A stretch of 64,000 nt of DNA from NCBI GenBank assembly GCA_947652605.1, contig OX393577.1, positions 65,434,108 through 65,498,107 on the forward strand, in the 5' to 3' direction. The translations under genes and the position numbers were made by a program. The notes below the pieces were generated by a model. That model was not told the origin of the DNA, searched no databases, and saw only the letters and a program-made list of their open reading frames with translations. The DNA comes from Elmis aenea. Taxonomy: Eukaryota > Arthropoda > Insecta > Coleoptera > Elmidae. Of the stretch, positions 23,428-35,020 are shown in pieces (positions within the stretch are counted from its first letter, which is position 1; each line of letters starts with the position of its first letter).

Positions 23428-24165
23428 CAGCGTCATTCAAAAAGTCTGCAACAAATGGAATTTTTTTTTATTATTAATTTCTCAAAAAAATTTATTCTTG
23501 ATAAAAGTTGGTCCATGATCTAAAATTAATTTAAGGGGAAAAAGAGTTTGATAAAAAGTCATAGAACACTAGATTTTACCGATTTTTGAAATATTTGCAA
23601 GTATAAAGAGCCCTTAGTTTAAGAGTTACAAAAAAAATGTATAAGAAAAAAGTTATGTAGAATCCAAAAATAAGTCCCGATTTAAATTTTGACGGTCAAA
23701 TTCAAATTTTTATTTTTTAAGAAATTTTAACATTCAAAAAGTCTGCAACAAATGGAAAAGTTTTTTATTATCGATTTTTCTTTTATTCCTAATGAAGTCG
23801 GTATATGGTCTAAATCTAATTTTAAGATGAAAAAAAATTAATAAAAAGTCATATGACACTAGATTTTAATGGTTTTTGATTTTTTGAATGTTAAAATTTC
23901 TTAAAAAATAAAAATTGAAATTTGACCGTCAAAATTTAAATCTAGCCTTAGTTTGGGATTTTTAAAAACTGTCCATAATTTTTTTTGTATCTCTTAAAAT
24001 ATTTCAAATATCAGTAATATCTAGTGTCATATGATTTTTTATTGAACTTTTTTCATCTTAAAATTAGTTTTAGACCATGCACCAACTTTTATCAAGAATA
24101 CAATTTTCTGAGAAAAAAATAATAAAAAACTTTTCCATTCGTTGCAGACTTTTTGAATGACGCTG
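23428..24165. mobile_element. Nested TA-flanked foldback-like element
   Basis: Ends start CAGCGTCATTCAAAAAGTCT and are flanked by TA. Similarity of the two ends extends inward for roughly 200 bp. A third copy of the terminal motif (CATTCAAAAAGTCTGCAAC) lies at about 23731 and is itself flanked by inverted copies of a TTTGACGGTCAAA-type segment (23680-23730 and 23885-23945). The element therefore looks compound. No coding capacity. Confidence 0.75.
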
Positions 24166-24284
24166 TATATTAATAATCTCCTAAAAATAAAATGATTGTT
24201 AAAAAATCTATTGTTAATCTAGATTTCACACGATATTTTACTGCCCTTTTAAATAACCTGAATGTTAAAAAAAAAACTGAAAGT

Positions 24285-24555
24285 GCTATATCACTCAAAA
24301 TTTTCGTAAAAATGTAAATATTTTGAAAACTGTTGACTTTAGACCCATATAACCTTTTACATTTATTAAAGTAAATTTTAAGACAAATTCAAAAATGTAA
24401 AAATATACAGATGTTCTATTCAAAATTTCAAAGTTTGAGTCCGTTTCCGGTTGAACCGGAAGTCGCATTGCAACCTTAATATTTCCATCGAATCCGAAAA
24501 ATACCATAACGCTCAGATACAAAATTTCATTGTTATATCTGCAATAGTATTTTAG
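24285..24555 (-). repeat. Fragment of repeat family B
   Basis: Reverse-complement match to about 45655-45905, sharing GCAGATATAACAATGAAATT, CTTCCGGTTCAACCGGAA (diverged here) and GGGTCTAAAGTCAACCGTTT. It lies within the Tigger-like element. Confidence 0.65.
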
Positions 24556-25144
24556 ATATTTGTATTTTTAACTGTCACACTGACAGTTGCTTATATCGTG
24601 TACTTTGATACGATAGTTGCTTATATCGAGTGTTGCTTATAACGCGAGTTGCTTATATCGTGGGTTGCTTATAACGCGAGCTCACTGTATTTGGTAAAAT
24701 AAAATGGTGAAGGTGCCGGGTATGTTACTAATTGTAAGAGATCAAAAATAAATTAATATTTCTTTTATTAGAATAGACAATAAAAACTGTTAAACACAAA
24801 AGTTGTTTGGCATCGCAAGTTGCATAATCCTGCATTATTTTTAAATATACCGAGTGTTTGGTTTTTGAGAACCGGCATGCAACTTTGCTATTTTTAATGC
24901 AATACCCTGTATATTTGTACGTTCTATTGTAGATAATTAAAGTGCTTTCAAAATTTGTTATGCATGTTCTAAACCTAAAATCAATATTTCTCCAGTTATT
25001 GCAACTTTTATATTGCTTCAAAAAAGTTGGTGGAGGTTCTGGGTAAATTATTTACGTAAAAAAATTAATTAATATTTCTGTTATTCGAACAGATACAAAC
25101 AAATTTTTAAAACAAACGTTATTCGACATCACAAGCTGAATAAT

Positions 25145-25290
25145 AATAAATTATGTTGAAATAAGCCGAGGAAATGGCCAGTGGCACGTATAACTCTGCA
25201 AAACATTTAGTTTTGATGCTCGATGCAATAAACACAGCCTTGATCAGCTTCTAGCGACAACGTATCGTGGCCTTCCCTGGCTAGTATTGA
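25145..25290 (-). repeat. Fragment of dispersed repeat R1
   Basis: Minus-strand copy of the left part of the repeats at 27.9 and 51.35 kb (GGCCAGTGGCACGTATAACT and GCAATAAACACAGCCTTGAT). It abuts the end of the tandem array. Confidence 0.65.
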
Positions 25291-26312
25291 GTTCTTATGA
25301 ATACTTATAAAGATCTTAGATTTTTTATTTAACATCGTAAGCTAAAATTTAATAAATAACAGTTTTAATACCATCTGTAATACGAACACAGAATGATAAT
25401 CTCACAAGTTTTAGTTTGATAGACTCGTGGAGGTTAAAAGAAAGGTTTGTAAAATTTTAAAATTTGCATTTTGTGTTATAATGGAGTAATGCAATTATTC
25501 GAGACTTTTCTTAATGTATATTGTTGCTAAATGTTTTAATAACGAATAAAAGATTATACACCTTCTTTTAACTACACGTTGCAATTCGGATAAATAATTA
25601 ATCAATTAATTTTGGTTTCTCCTCTAACTAATGCATGATCTCGGGTATTTAACTATTTAACAGTATGCTCGCCTGTATTTCTCATTTAACTTTTCATTCG
25701 AGTAAATTAAAAACGACAGCGTACAGTTGCGTCGAAAACGAACCAATTCGAACAACACAACAATACGATCAAGTCCAGAGTATACAGCAAATTACAAAAT
25801 TGATTGGTTATTTTATTATCGCTAAATATAACCAGGCGAGGTTAAAAGGTATTTTCAATTCCACCTTGTAGGCAGGAGAATGTATAACAATCCTATTACA
25901 TTAATCCAGTAAATGTCGATAATTTTTAAGGTTTCCGCGAATGATTTGTGTTAGACATCAGCTGTACGGACGACAAAGGAATTTATAAATCAAAATGTTG
26001 TTAGCTGCTAGCAGCTGTAGCACAACAAAGGCTTGTAACAATTAATGCAGACAAAGGCTTTTGCTTTTTTTAATTAACGTTGTCAATAAAGAATAGTGCC
26101 AGTGATTTTAAATGGAAAAATTAAATTGTAAGTAGTTTAATTAAATTGCATTTGACAACTAGTTTTTCTAGATACAGTTTATTACTTGACAAACCCATTT
26201 AACTTAAAGAGAAACATTAATATACATCACTGTGCATAATACTAGGTAATTACAATAGAAGTATTATTCAACATTGAAATAAAAACAAATTTAAGCTATT
26301 TTATAATTCATA
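25291..26312. other. No gene recognised
   Basis: AT-rich DNA. A 68-codon frame at 25665-25871 has no recognisable motif. Confidence 0.35.
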
Positions 26313-26514
26313 CACAGGTTGACAATAATCTACATGTGCTGTATGGGTAACTTTAGTTTTCTCAAAACATTTAAAAAAGCTGAAGGTCTAAGTCAAATGT
26401 CAAAATGTCATTAAATTTGTCTTAAAATTCTGCCCAACTTTGCCAATTCTACTAACCATGTAACTCTTAAAATAACAAAGTTACCCATGCAATAGATAGA
26501 TTATTGTCACCCTG
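26313..26514. mobile_element. 202-bp TA-type MITE
   Basis: Terminal inverted repeats of about 45 bp with indels (left CACAGGTTGACAATAATCTA; right, reversed, CAGGGTGACAATAATCTA) each lead into GGGTAACTTTRTT-like sequence. TA flanks both ends. The length and lack of coding are typical of mariner-derived MITEs. A solo end lies at 13042. Confidence 0.7.
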
Positions 26515-27241
26515 TATAATCGCTTTCCAGTTTAAATCAAGAATTCCCCTTAAAAAATTATAAAAACAAAATAAATCTACGCCTGCTTCGTTTTTTTTTC
26601 CAAATTAAATATCGCCGCCTTCTTGTTTTGCATGTAGTCGATGCATTTCGTATTTACAGTCCCTTGTTGACACATAAAACAGCCGCAAAAACAAGGTTAC
26701 AGTATCTTTTTTGTATAAAACCGCTTTCAAATAATAATGGACAACTGATGACGTCATTATACACCCTCATACGTGCCCGGCGGCCTTGGTCCCGAGTGGA
26801 AGCAACGTAAAAAATTCACACTAAGATAAAAAAATTTAGCATTTGTTCGCTAAAATCCGTGTGTTATCAAACCGCGAAAGGGCGAGCGTAATTAACGAAA
26901 TCTCTTTTTATGCGTGTAGTAATGAGCCTTCAAAGCCATTAATTAAAATTGCGTTTAGGCGGCTCCGCGTCTGACAGTACTGATAACGGATGATCAAAAA
27001 GCATATTTGTTTATTAATAAATTTAGTGGAAAATATATAATTGATGTAGACAATTGTTTAACGATCACGTTAAAAACAGTTCACTTGTCAGGAGGGCTTA
27101 AAGCTTAAACAATATTTTTTGTTGCAAAAGTGATTACCTGACATTAATGAACAAACTTGATAAACTGTATTAAGTCTCAAAAAAAGTACAATAAATGTTT
27201 TAGCCAGAAATTAGGCCTAATGACGTATGTAAACTTGTAAG
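26515..27241. other. No gene; one CRE-like palindrome
   Basis: TGACGTCA at 26749-26756. The stretch 26640-26990 is more balanced in composition than its flanks. No transcript structure was recognised. Confidence 0.3.
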
Positions 27242-27634
27242 CCAGGGATTTGGAGCAGTCCAACTTTTTGATTGCTCCGCTCTAGCTCCAGCTCCAGCTC
27301 CGCTCCATGCTCCAAATATTGATAAAATGTTTAAAGTGTTTTTTAATTAATAGCTTTGTTTTCAAAAACAAAGCTTTGATTTCATCGCATATGACGAAAT
27401 TGGTCAAAAATTACAATATTTGATCCCGACAAACAAGTTAAGTTAAATAAATGTTAGTAAGAACAAATTATTGATCTTCAACTGTTGAAAAAAACGAAAA
27501 AAATAGTGTTTTAAAAAAAGTGTACATAATAAACTGGAGCAGTGGAGCATTCAAAATTATTTGCTCCAGACACCGCTCCAGCTCCGGGCATAAACCCATT
27601 GCTCCAGTGCTCCGTGCTCCGTTTCAAACCCTTG
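27242..27634. mobile_element. Non-autonomous hAT-like element rich in GGAGC words
   Basis: Ends CCAGGGATTTGGAGC and, reversed, CAAGGGTTTGAAACGGAGC are inverted. Both ends are rich in CTCCAGCTCC-type words. Flanking octamers CTTGTAAG and TTTGTAAC agree at six of eight positions, as expected for an old hAT 8-bp duplication. The AT-rich middle encodes nothing recognisable. Confidence 0.55.
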
Positions 27635-27904
27635 TTTGTAACACTTCAATATAACTTTTTTTGGTGTGTTATACATTTTTAACAACACTTTCAACAAGTT
27701 TATATGTATCGTTTGATTGACAACAGCTTTTGTTAGAAGCCATACGATTTTTTGCTTTCTGGAAATAGTAAATATCACGAAATCGATTAATTGCGATTAT
27801 TCAGAGTACTTTTACCGACATTTTCATCGCTAAATGTCCTAGATTAACAGCCAATCGAAACTTATTATCACAAGTACGTCAAAATAAATTTTAAAATACT
27901 AACC

Positions 27905-28440
27905 AGGGAAGGTCACGATATGTCGCTAGAATCTGATCAAGGCTGTGTTTATTGCATCAAGAACATTAAAACTAAATGTTTTGCAGAGTTATACGTGCCA
28001 TTGGCCATTTCCTTCGGAAAAATAAGGGAAAAACTAAAAAGTTAAATAACAAAGGTAATTTTTGCGGTCGCGTTGGCCATGAAACCGTCAGAGATAGAAC
28101 CAACATTCTTCTATTTACCAATGCGCGCATCTTTTGCAAGTTAAATGGTACAAAGTTTTTGAAAAAATCTTGAACGGTTCCGGAGAAAAACGTCAAAAAT
28201 GAAACCCCTGCAAAAGCGCTGAGTTGAGAAGTTGTGGTACCTATAACTCTTGTAACTAAATCTATGCGACTTGCACAGGCGTTTAACATAGGGAAAACCG
28301 TTTTTACAAGGGCCTCGTTTTTCGCGTTTTTCTCAGGAACCGTTTTTCAAAAACTTTGCACCATTTTACTTGCAGAGGATGCCCGATTTGGTAAATAGAA
28401 AAATTTCGGTTTTATTTCAGACGGTTTCTGTCTCCTTCGC
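27905..28440 (+). repeat. Dispersed repeat R1, long copy
   Basis: Shares most of its length with 51349-51850, starting GGAAGGTC..CGATATGT and including AAGGCTGTGTTTATTGCATC, TTTTGCAGAGTTATACGTGC, TGCAAAAGCGCT and TAAATCTATGCGACTTGCA. The right half folds back on itself: about 28083-28200 against 28300-28440 (AAAATGGTRCAAAGTTTTTGAAAAA). No coding motif. Partial minus copies lie at 11.77 and 25.15 kb. Confidence 0.7.
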
Positions 28441-29989
28441 ATTAGCTTCATATTTAACACCTCTTATCTCTGCAGATATATTAATTTCTCTTGCCACATT
28501 TTTCTGTTTCGATCCTTTTTTTTATCACGTTTTTGTTTTATAAACATTCTTTAACAATCTGTTATTATCCATTCAAATTTATTCTTCGAACCATCTGTTC
28601 CTGTTGCATTGTTATTTCTACATATAGAATCTTTAGCATTTGTCTTGCTTTTTATTTCGTATATCTTTTCTTCTTGTTTTCATTTAAAAATAGAAAATCG
28701 CATTTTCAAGCTTTAAAATAATTCCCAAATTACAAATTTTAATCGTCTTAGATAATTTATATTTGTTAACCTTAGAAGCTGATGCTCAAGATATTCTTTG
28801 AATATGAATTTATGTGAAATTAATAATTCGTTCAGTTTTTAATAAAAAAAACTCAAAAAAAGAGGTATTTATATTTTAACAACAAAATTAATTCCAGTTT
28901 CTTCATATTTTTACCTATGATTTGACTTTCTTAGATTAAATAACGTTGTAGGAAACATTGTTTTGCACACTCCTACCAACCCCCTTCTTACCAAACAACA
29001 CAATACATAATTAACGCAGTCTTGCGATTTGTGTAATTAATTTTCGCCATGTTGTTATAAATTGCCAATGAACGAGAACCAGCGTGGGCAGACTCTGGCA
29101 ATTTTCACTTAACATACATCGTATCCAATTTCAGTATTCACTGACTTTTTCCGACATCGAGAGCTATCTACAGCGATTTCGTTGCCTGAATGGATTTCAA
29201 AAGAACATAATCTGTCAGTCTGTCACTTAGATGTGGGTTCTATTGATTTTTAGTATTGCTCATACACTTTACGCGGTGTCAAAAATATCTTGAAACTGAT
29301 GGCTCGACATTAAACTTTATTGAAAAGAGTCTGCTTTAACTTTTTTTTTTGTAAGTTTGACCTGAATATTTCACAACAAGTTTGTCTAACTCCAGGAAAA
29401 TAGGGATATACTCTTTCAAGTTTTCGTCTTTGTAATAGTAACTTAGTAATTTGTACTGAAGCATTCCTTCGTCTTTGAGTTATTAAACGAAAAAATAATC
29501 CTGTAAATGCGGCGAAAGAAACGAAGATAACTTTTAATTTATTTTGAAAGTATTTACATTTAAATTGTTGGGTACTGAATGTTTCATATTAGTTACAAAC
29601 CAACGGTTTTTTTTTACCTTCCAGGATAATTTGCAACTATCCGTTTTTGGATATCAAGCAAATGTTGTCTCGGATTGAAGGAGCGTCTAGGCAATATCCC
29701 AGTAAAAAGCTATAATAATGTTTATCACTTAAACCTTAAATCTATGCCCTAGTTCTAGGGGTTTAAACCAATTAAGTCTGTTTACACTCTCGGTCTCTTA
29801 TGAGCCTCGGCACTAAACTTTTAGATGCCCTGCAATCCTATTACATTTTATATTTTTATTATCGCAAGGCAGAAGTAACTTTTCCTGGCAGTGTTTTAGA
29901 AATTGCAAGATGATTAGGATATTATCTATTAGCTTAAAACAACTTAAAAATAATGTACACGTATTATTTTGTTTCGGGTTTCATACTGC
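28441..29989. other. No gene recognised
   Basis: T-rich at 28490-28720 on the plus strand. The region 28970-29230 is less simple in sequence and could be conserved non-coding DNA, but nothing shows it. Confidence 0.35.
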
Positions 29990-30770
29990 GGCCTATTGGT
30001 CTATTGTACCCTCTTAAAGAAGTCCTGTGTTTTTGGAAAACTCCAGGATTTTCTTTAGGGGTGTTTTTCTTAACTCTTCTTGGTTGGCTTTTTCCATCCC
30101 TAGAAGTATATGCCGATAGGGTGTGAATCCTTCACACTGGCATATTACGTGGAGGGGTTTCTTCTTCTTCACCACATCCTCTGCATTTGTCGGCCTCTGA
30201 GAGCCCTATTATGTAGGTGTTGTTTACCCCACAGTGTCCTGTGGCTGCTCTAATGTTTACTCTGCTAATCCTGAGCACTTTTATCTTTTCTTTAGAGACC
30301 ATTGACAGGGTAGCCATTGTCCATAGAGCATTATGCCCCTGTATTAATATGTCATTAAGACACCGCTTAGCTATTCCATAGGATGTACTGCGGGTTCTGG
30401 TCCGAAGAAAGGTGTCTCGCTGCCCATTTGGGCTGGGCAATCTGCCTTCTCGTTCCCTGGTATATTAGTGAGCCCTGGGCACTTTAACATTATTCCTGCT
30501 ACCTAGCCCATTAAGTGCGCGTATGCAGTTCAGTATAAGTCCTGAGTCCTGAGTTTACTTCCGATGAGCCAAGAGCTTTTAACGCTGCTTGGTTGTCGGA
30601 CACTATAAAGAACCTTGCCACTTTGCGTTTTTGACCCGTTCGTATACCAGACCAGCCCATTTAGCTCTATTTCTTGACGCGCCCATTGCTTGGCCCATAT
30701 TGGAATAATGATTCCAAAGGTTTTCTCCTGTTTATTCTATCCGATACGTGTCGATCTCGTTGAGAATAGC
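29990..30770 (-). pseudogene. Non-LTR retrotransposon C-terminus (RNase H region and CCHC-like knuckle)
   Basis: The minus strand reads KIKVLRISRVNIRAATGHCG, then VNNTYIIGLSEADKCRGCGE and EEETP. This is the segment following RNase H in R1/I-group and related elements (TGHxxxNxxLxxxGxxxxxxCRxCxEEEETxxH). Upstream frames (30440-30760) include GASRNRAKWAGLVYERV and LALNGLGSRN-like RNase H remnants. Several stops break it. The clade is uncertain. Confidence 0.7.
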
Positions 30771-31784
30771 TAAGTGTCCTACTCTACTCTCCCCTCTTTG
30801 GAGATGATTTTCAGTCTATGTAAAATCCAGGTTCATTCCCAAATCCTTTGGCGTTTTTTTATTCGAGACAGCTTGGTTATTAAGTACTTTTGGTTTATTT
30901 TCGAAAATCTTTTTCAAAGTAAGTACCCACTCGCTTTTTTAATAGTTAAAAAGTACATACTTTTCGATTATGTATCGTAATTTTTGAGTTTGTTTCGAGT
31001 CCTGATGGGTAAAAAAGCAGTTTGTATCTAGAGTTACCGATAAATTTGGCTTAATGCTAAACAAATGAATGTATTCATTGGCTTAGCAGCTGTTCATACA
31101 TTGAAACAATATGCAAATATTTTTGCTTAGTGTGGGTGTTATTTATGGACAGCCTAGCCGGTGGTTTAGTGCCGAACTAAGTTTGGCTAAATGTAGTAGT
31201 GGTATTTACTTTGTCCAGAACCAACTTGCCGTTACGTTAAATAAGTTTACAATAGACAAACACACTGGACCATTAATCTTGATTACAAGTTCCATAATCG
31301 TTACGGTTATGACGTCACTGATTACTCGCTCTGATTGTCCACGTTCTCATTGTGTACAGCCTTTAGCACCGCGTTCGAGGTGTCTGTGTCGCTCTGCATG
31401 AATATGCAAGAACGGAAGCAATATAAACCTCGTTAAGCTTACAGCTTCGACAAAGCTGGAGCTTTCTGAAGAATCAGATAAACCAAACACCAACTTTTAG
31501 TGCGTTTTTATTCGCGCAGACACAAAAAAAGCCCTGTTACTTTTTATGCCGCGGATTTAATTTGTTGAGCGGTAACAATTTTTCGTTCTCGATTTTATGC
31601 TTCTATACACGTGTCGTAAAGTTGTTGTATTCTATTTTTATTTACTGTCATTTTATGAGAAACTTACACTCAATGCCATTTTCGGGCCTCGAACGACTTA
31701 ATCAAAGATTAACTTATTTTATTTTATCGTATCTCACAACCTCAAGCATTTCAAGTATTAAAAAGTACTTTTCTTTTTAATTTC
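30771..31784. other. Region with CRE- and octamer-like sites, no gene
   Basis: TGACGTCA at 31310-31317 and ATGCAAAT near 31111-31118. Bases 31290-31500 are relatively GC-balanced. No splice-flanked coding exon was seen. The motifs are short, so regulatory use is only a suggestion. Confidence 0.3.
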
Positions 31785-32385
31785 TTTTTCTTCTTAATCG
31801 GGTCCGCTCGTACCTTTCGGGGTCGAGATGTGTTTCCCCAATTTTTGTTTGTTTCTCCATTCCTGTCTAGCGTTGGCTAACAGTGGCACATCTTCCCAGT
31901 TGACTCCTTTTTCTTCCAGTCCAGGTCTCACTTCGTTTTCTCATTTTGTTCTTGGTCTTCCTTCACTTGTTTTTTCCTCAAACTTCGTCTTCCAACCCAT
32001 TTTTGCGTACCTGCTTTTTGGCATGCGTAGTAGATATCCCAGCCATTTTAATTGGTTTGTCTACATCTTTTTCTTCGTGTATTTTTGATTTTATTGTTGC
32101 TAATCTTTTCAATAATTCAATAATGACACTTAATTTTAAACTCTTTAAAAACAGCAATGCTTGTCTTTTTTTATATTTATGCTCAAATTGCATTTTCTTA
32201 ATGGATCTGCACGTACTCCATATATGTTGCAAGTATTTTTCGTTATTAGCCAATACCATCGAATCATCTGCAAAGGCGAGTTCTGTTAATGATATTCGTT
32301 TCAGTCTATTCCATTCCCAGAAGATTTTCTTTGCATTTTCTATTGGAACCTTGGTTAAGTGTGGAATGTTTTTTTTCTAATTCCC
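31785..32385 (-). pseudogene. RTE-like retroelement 3' part with ...TPKGTSGPD end
   Basis: On the minus strand: TELAFADDSMVLANNEKYLQ (the catalytic FADD block), then KIHEEKDVDKPIKMAGISTT, GRPRTKWENEVRPGLEEKGV, WEDVPLLANARQEWRNKQK and a terminal TPKGTSGPD before the stop. Most of the region between catalytic block and C-terminus is deleted, with frameshifts. Confidence 0.8.
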
Positions 32386-32864
32386 CATAAACTAATACAA
32401 AGCTAGCTGCATGGATGAATATCTATTCGACAATTTTTAAACCAATGGTTTCATAACTATGTTTGAATTCTGTTATATGTATGTCAGCGAACAGTTTTAC
32501 AAGTAACTTCTAAATTATTCAAGGTTTTATTTCATATTTCGCATGTTAAATCGAAACTTCGTTGGTAAATTTAAATTAAATTCTCCTACGAAGTAAATTT
32601 TTAATAAGTTGCATGTCGACTCCTCTTGCAGCTTGAAATGTAAAATTTAACGTTTTTCACTAGTGCCCCCGTGAGATTTGGCGCCACACAAGCCAGTAAA
32701 ACGAAAAGACATCAAGATGATTCAAAATTGCAGTACTAAATTGTCTTTGTCGTCACTGTTACGTTAAAAAATCAGTCTTTGTATCACAATCTAAACTGAT
32801 TGTGAAGAAAAGAATGCAAACATTGAATTTAAGGTTTATTTTCATACTTTTTAAGCATTCCATA

Positions 32865-32960
32865 TTTCTTATTAATCGGGTTCTCTTTTACCTTCCGGTG
32901 TCGTGGTTCTTGATTATATTTATCCATCTCTGTGTATCCTTGAGTAACTGTATTTCTTAT
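32865..32960 (-). repeat. 3' end scrap of a second retroelement of the TPKGTSGPD type
   Basis: ATTAATCGGGTTCTCTTTTACC and CCGGTGTCGTGGTT repeat the terminal sequence found at 31793-31830 and 58648-58685, followed by a CACAGAGATGG-type segment on the minus strand. Confidence 0.5.
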
Positions 32961-34633
32961 TATGGTTTAAAACAGGAGCACCCAAATCGTATCTCTATAT
33001 TTTTGCTCAGCAAATTTTCCTTTAGGTGTTGCTTCTGGATTCGAGTCAAATGTTGAGCATCTCTGGTTTAGAAGATCCCGATAATTGCCTAGAGATGAAA
33101 TGGAAATCCCATATTTTAATTCAAATAATATATATTGTTCTCGAACTGAGCATACCCTCATTTCAGTTCCATCAACTGTTTTTGCTACTCGACATTGTTT
33201 TTCAGTATCAACATGAATTATTCGCGTATTGTTGCAGGAACAATAGGCGATGAATTCTGTTTCAAAGCTTAGATTTTCGTTAACTAAAGTCTTTGATGTT
33301 CCAGCTTGTGATATTAATGGCTTTTGAATTAAATAACGTTGACATTTTTAGGGTGTAAAGATAAAAGATTTATTTTATTTTCTCAGTGCCTTTATGCTTA
33401 AATTAATTGACTACAGAAGGTGCACCTTTTACTTTCGTTTAATAAATTATAAAGAAAGTACATCAACTTCTTTGTTTAAAAAAAAAAGATTCTGTACTTT
33501 CAATGTGGACATAATGAATTGTTTTTGGAACGTGTGTAAAATTAATGATCTTTAAACACAAAAAAAAGTGTAGGTAATAATTTTTGTAATGTAACAAAGT
33601 ATAGTTTATTTATTGGTTTAATGAACAATATCTCGTAAAAATGCTAGACCAGCTTCGATACAAGAATCTCGAACTGCTCTGGCATTTACACAAAAGATTT
33701 TTCATTGTGACATTTTATTAATTTTTAACTAAATTTGTTGATCTTACATAATTTTATAATTCAAACAATTCAAACATTTTTTACAATAAATTCTATTTGG
33801 AAAATTTAAAAATGACGAAATTGGTTAAAACAAAGACATTTTCTAAAAGTTTTATATCGAAGCCAATCATTTTTCTCTAAGTTTGCTAGAGGAAATATAT
33901 TTTAAAATATCCTTTTGCACAATGACTTGTATATTTCTTAAGCCTCAGTATTTCTACTCAACGTTGTTTGAAAGATTACGACTTTGTAAGCTGGTAAAGT
34001 GATAAAAAACGTGATTTAAAGTTTTTAATACTCTTTCAGATGCTTTCATAATCCTTAAAGCTTTCAAATCCATAAAAACATCGAAAGAAAATGAAAAGTT
34101 GCCGTGTGTAACTTCTAAAACACCTAAAGTGGAACATAAACACTGTTTCCGTAAAAAAATTAATGACTCTGGCTAAAATTAAATTCTTATTTTGCATACA
34201 TTTTCCGAGTTAGACTACTTCAATATAGTATACAGGACAATCGGTTTTTCTCTGGGAAGCATAGCTTTGTTCTAACGTTGGTTAACACTGTTATATGAAA
34301 AATAAATTACAAACAAGTTTATAGATACTTCACTTAATATAAAAAGTTAGTGTTTAAATTTACGATAATATGATATTTCTTACAGTGCCTTGAGTCTTTA
34401 ATTAATCAGATTGTGAGTCTAAAATTGTATCAATTAATTAAGGTACTAGTCATTAGCAACTCAAGATATTTTAATTACATACATTAAATTATACAGTGGC
34501 GCAGCTTCGACCACTGATTTTCATTTGCATGTAACTATAGACAAAAAAGTAGTGAACAGTACTTGAGTTTCTATAATTCATAGATTATCTTGAAATCTAT
34601 TATACTGGAAATAAAAACGAAACTGCTGTTATA
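32961..34633. other. AT-rich DNA, no feature recognised
   Basis: Short frames at 32967-33253 lie in both strands and lack motifs. Confidence 0.4.
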
Positions 34634-35020
34634 GTGGTACTGACAATAAAGTTAATAGTAGGTATATTACATAACAAGAGTCGTAAGGAGCCGCGTAGCA
34701 GCGAGTGCGTAATTGCTTTACAACTCGTGTTATGTAGCATACTTTTCTACGATCACATAATACATACGGTTTTAACGATTTTTTGGCTAATATACACATG
34801 TAATTACGTTATCTTGTTCATTTTGACATAAGCCGTCTAGACAAGTGTGCGTTTTTCTTACCGTGCGTTATAACTCATTTACTATGCATGCGGCAGTGTT
34901 TGACGTAAGGCTATTTCGATCTTTCTAGACAAGTGTGCGTTTTGCTTACCGTGAGTTAGTACACACTATGTCACTATGCATGCAGTCTGTACGGTAAGAG
35001 TCATTTACATTAGTGGTCGT
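34634..35020 (+). repeat. Dispersed repeat R3, copy 1 (with ~85-bp internal tandem)
   Basis: Begins with a palindromic part (ACATAACAAGAGTCGTAAG against CTTTACAACTCGTGTTATGT around GCCGCGTAGCAGCGAGTGCG). It ends with two units starting TCTAGACAAGTGTGCGTTTT and containing CTTACCGTG and ACTATGCATGC. The same structure is inverted at 57640-58050. Non-coding. Confidence 0.7.

Larger units (their letters stand above)
22890..24687 (+). mobile_element. Pogo/Tigger-like DNA transposon, internally rearranged
   Basis: Perfect 24-bp terminal inverted repeats starting CAGTGAGCTCGCGTTATAAG are flanked by TA (22888-22889 and 24688-24689). Inside each end are repeats of GTTGCTTATAACG/GTTGCTTATATCG, two on the left and about five on the right (24590-24680), which look like transposase binding sites. 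A transposase fragment lies at 23180-23420. The right half has been replaced by a second transposon (23428-24165) and a piece of another repeat (24285-24555), so it is not autonomous. Confidence 0.85.
22295..25140 (+). repeat. Tandem array of a ~300-bp unit, interrupted by a transposon
   Basis: At least three and a half units are recognisable by recurring words: GGTGGAGGTGCCGGG or close variants, AGATACAAA, TGTTTGGCATCGCAAGTTGC, GAGAACCGGCATGCAACTTTG, CCCTGTATATTTGTACGTT and AATCAATATTTCTC. Units start near 22295, 22590, 24695 and 25025. The gap from 22890 to 24687 is the pogo/Tigger-like insertion; removing it restores the unit across the TA target. The ~300-bp period is in the range of insect satellite DNA, but the array is short. 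Confidence 0.7.
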
